Origin: Solobacterium sp.
GTDB lineage: Bacteria; Bacillota_I; Bacilli_A; Erysipelotrichales; Erysipelotrichaceae
Direction: 5' to 3'
Length of the DNA stretch: 5,906 bases
NCBI GenBank assembly: GCA_017419465.1
Contig: JAFOLE010000288.1
Coordinates: forward strand, 1 to 5,906
A program made the position numbers and the translations under genes. This document shows, one piece after another, positions 5,290 through 5,906 of the stretch. Every line of letters starts with the position of its first letter. Within the stretch, counting starts at the first letter, position 1. The notes beneath the pieces were generated by a model that saw only the letters and a program-made list of their open reading frames with translations, was not told where the DNA came from and did no database searches.

Positions 5290-5898
5290 ATGCCCACATT
5301 CAATTCCAACAGCAACGGAACCAAGAACAATCCCACGAACAACGCAAGCAAGGCAGGAATGCCGTCCAATCTGCCAAAGTCCGCCACAGTTTCATCCCGT
5401 CCGGCCAGCAAGGCAGGTATGCCCAGCAATCTTCCCAAGACCGCTCCGGCAGCCGTAAAACCCGCGAAGAAGCCGCTGGATGAAATCGTAAAAGAAGTCA
5501 TTGACGGCGCGTGGGGCGCAGGCGCAGACCGCAAGGCGAAACTCGAAGCTGCAGGCTATGACTACAATATGGTTCAGCGTGCAGTAAACCGTGTCGAAGG
5601 TGCTTCGGTTGCGGAACTCACGGCAGTCGTGGATCAGGTTATCCGCGGTGAATTCGGCAACGGCGCAGACCGTAAGGCAAAGCTGGAAGCTGCCGGTTTC
5701 GACTATGACAAGGTTCAGGCGGCAGTCAACGCAAAACTTGCCGGCAAGCCGATCGCACCTGCAGGAAACCGCGATGACATTGCGAAGGCTGTCATTCGCG
5801 GCGAATACGGCAACGGCGCGGACCGCAAGGCAAAACTGGAAGCTGCAGGCTATGACTACAATGCCGTACAGGCAAGAGTCAACGAGCTGCTGAAATAA
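5290..5898 (+). CDS. Non-catalytic protein with three Cpl-7/CW_7 muropeptide-binding repeats
   Basis: This 202-residue basic protein has a polar, Asn/Ser/Pro-rich N-terminal third (1-62) and three CW_7 repeats at about 64-101, 109-148 and 160-201. Each repeat follows the family pattern of VI-x-G-x-aromatic-G-x-G-x-DRKAKLEAAG-[YF]-DY-x-x-VQ-x-x-VN. CW_7 repeats are known from the C-terminus of the pneumococcal phage Cpl-7 lysozyme, where they bind the GlcNAc-MurNAc-dipeptide unit of peptidoglycan. No muramidase, amidase or peptidase domain is present. There is also no hydrophobic N-terminus, lipobox, LPXTG or membrane segment, so classical export is not predicted. The N-terminal part carries two copies of SKAGMPSNLPK (20-30, 40-50). 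It lies 23 bp after murQ and probably shares its mRNA. Possible roles are a cytosolic muropeptide binder, a wall binder released by a non-classical route, or a domesticated endolysin remnant. Domain identity is firm; role unknown. Confidence 0.92.
   Translation: MPTFNSNSNGTKNNPTNNASKAGMPSNLPKSATVSSRPASKAGMPSNLPKTAPAAVKPAKKPLDEIVKEVIDGAWGAGADRKAKLEAAGYDYNMVQRAVNRVEGASVAELTAVVDQVIRGEFGNGADRKAKLEAAGFDYDKVQAAVNAKLAGKPIAPAGNRDDIAKAVIRGEYGNGADRKAKLEAAGYDYNAVQARVNELLK
5347..5439 (+). repeat. Two direct copies of an 11-residue coding motif
   Basis: Copies at 5347-5379 and 5407-5439 both encode SKAGMPSNLPK, 60 nt apart start to start. The peptides are identical, but 5 of the 11 codons differ synonymously, including a TCC versus AGC serine. 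The unit lies in the otherwise low-complexity N-terminal part of the CW_7 protein. Confidence 0.9.
5479..5892 (+). repeat. Three tandem CW_7 repeat units
   Basis: The units span about 5479-5592, 5614-5733 and 5767-5892, each 38-42 residues. The core GADRKAKLEAAG is identical in all three. Units 1 and 3 also share a 24-nt exact DNA match (5545-5568 and 5839-5862). The aromatic residue before the conserved glycine is Trp75 in unit 1, Phe122 in unit 2 and Tyr173 in unit 3. Confidence 0.92.
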
Positions 5899-5906
5899 TC
5901 CGAAAC

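Noticed and set aside
5157..5534. A 125-codon minus-strand open frame over the end of murQ and start of the CW_7 gene
   Set aside because: It overlaps two well supported genes and their ribosome binding site, and its low-complexity translation mirrors the N-terminal repeats of the CW_7 protein.
5290..5898. Prophage lysis cassette
   Set aside because: No holin, lysin catalytic domain or phage structural gene is present in the window, and the upstream neighbour is a metabolic gene.

Overview
The window looks like chromosomal DNA of a low-to-medium GC Gram-positive bacterium (Bacillota). This rests on three things: strong AAGGAG-type ribosome binding sites, exact TATAAT -10 boxes in the intergenic gaps, and the glmU-prs gene order familiar from Bacillus and relatives. 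The style of the proteins would fit Erysipelotrichia, but that placement is an inference and I cannot confirm it from the sequence. No RNA gene, insertion sequence, CRISPR array or integrase is visible.

Layout. Positions 55-2048 hold a two-gene operon, glmU then prs, closed by a strong intrinsic terminator at 2077-2103. GlmU is unusual. It keeps the complete uridylyltransferase domain but stops about 130-140 residues early, so the acetyltransferase active site is missing. The proper Prs start is the ATG at 1074, not the GTG at 1014. Positions 2147-3286 hold a stand-alone gene for a 379-residue protein whose C-terminal third resembles DUF2262. Its N-terminal two thirds seem to be a diverged tandem duplication. 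It converges on a minus-strand gene (3365-4348), and a two-way terminator at 3326-3355 separates them. The minus-strand gene encodes a membrane-anchored alpha/beta hydrolase of the feruloyl/cinnamoyl-esterase type.

Across a 108-bp divergent promoter region lies murQ (4457-5266), a MurNAc-6-phosphate etherase. It is followed after 23 bp by a 202-residue protein (5290-5898) made of three Cpl-7/CW_7 muropeptide-binding repeats, with no catalytic domain and no signal peptide.

How they fit together. GlmU makes UDP-GlcNAc for the cell wall and Prs makes PRPP for nucleotides, so the first operon is housekeeping. The murQ/CW_7 pair points to peptidoglycan salvage. MurQ acts in the cytosol on recycled MurNAc-6-P. 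The CW_7 protein, which carries a family known to bind muropeptide units but shows no export signal, could be a cytosolic muropeptide binder or a non-classically released wall binder. This pair is the most promising lead for something undescribed in the window. The divergently transcribed surface esterase may or may not belong to the same process.
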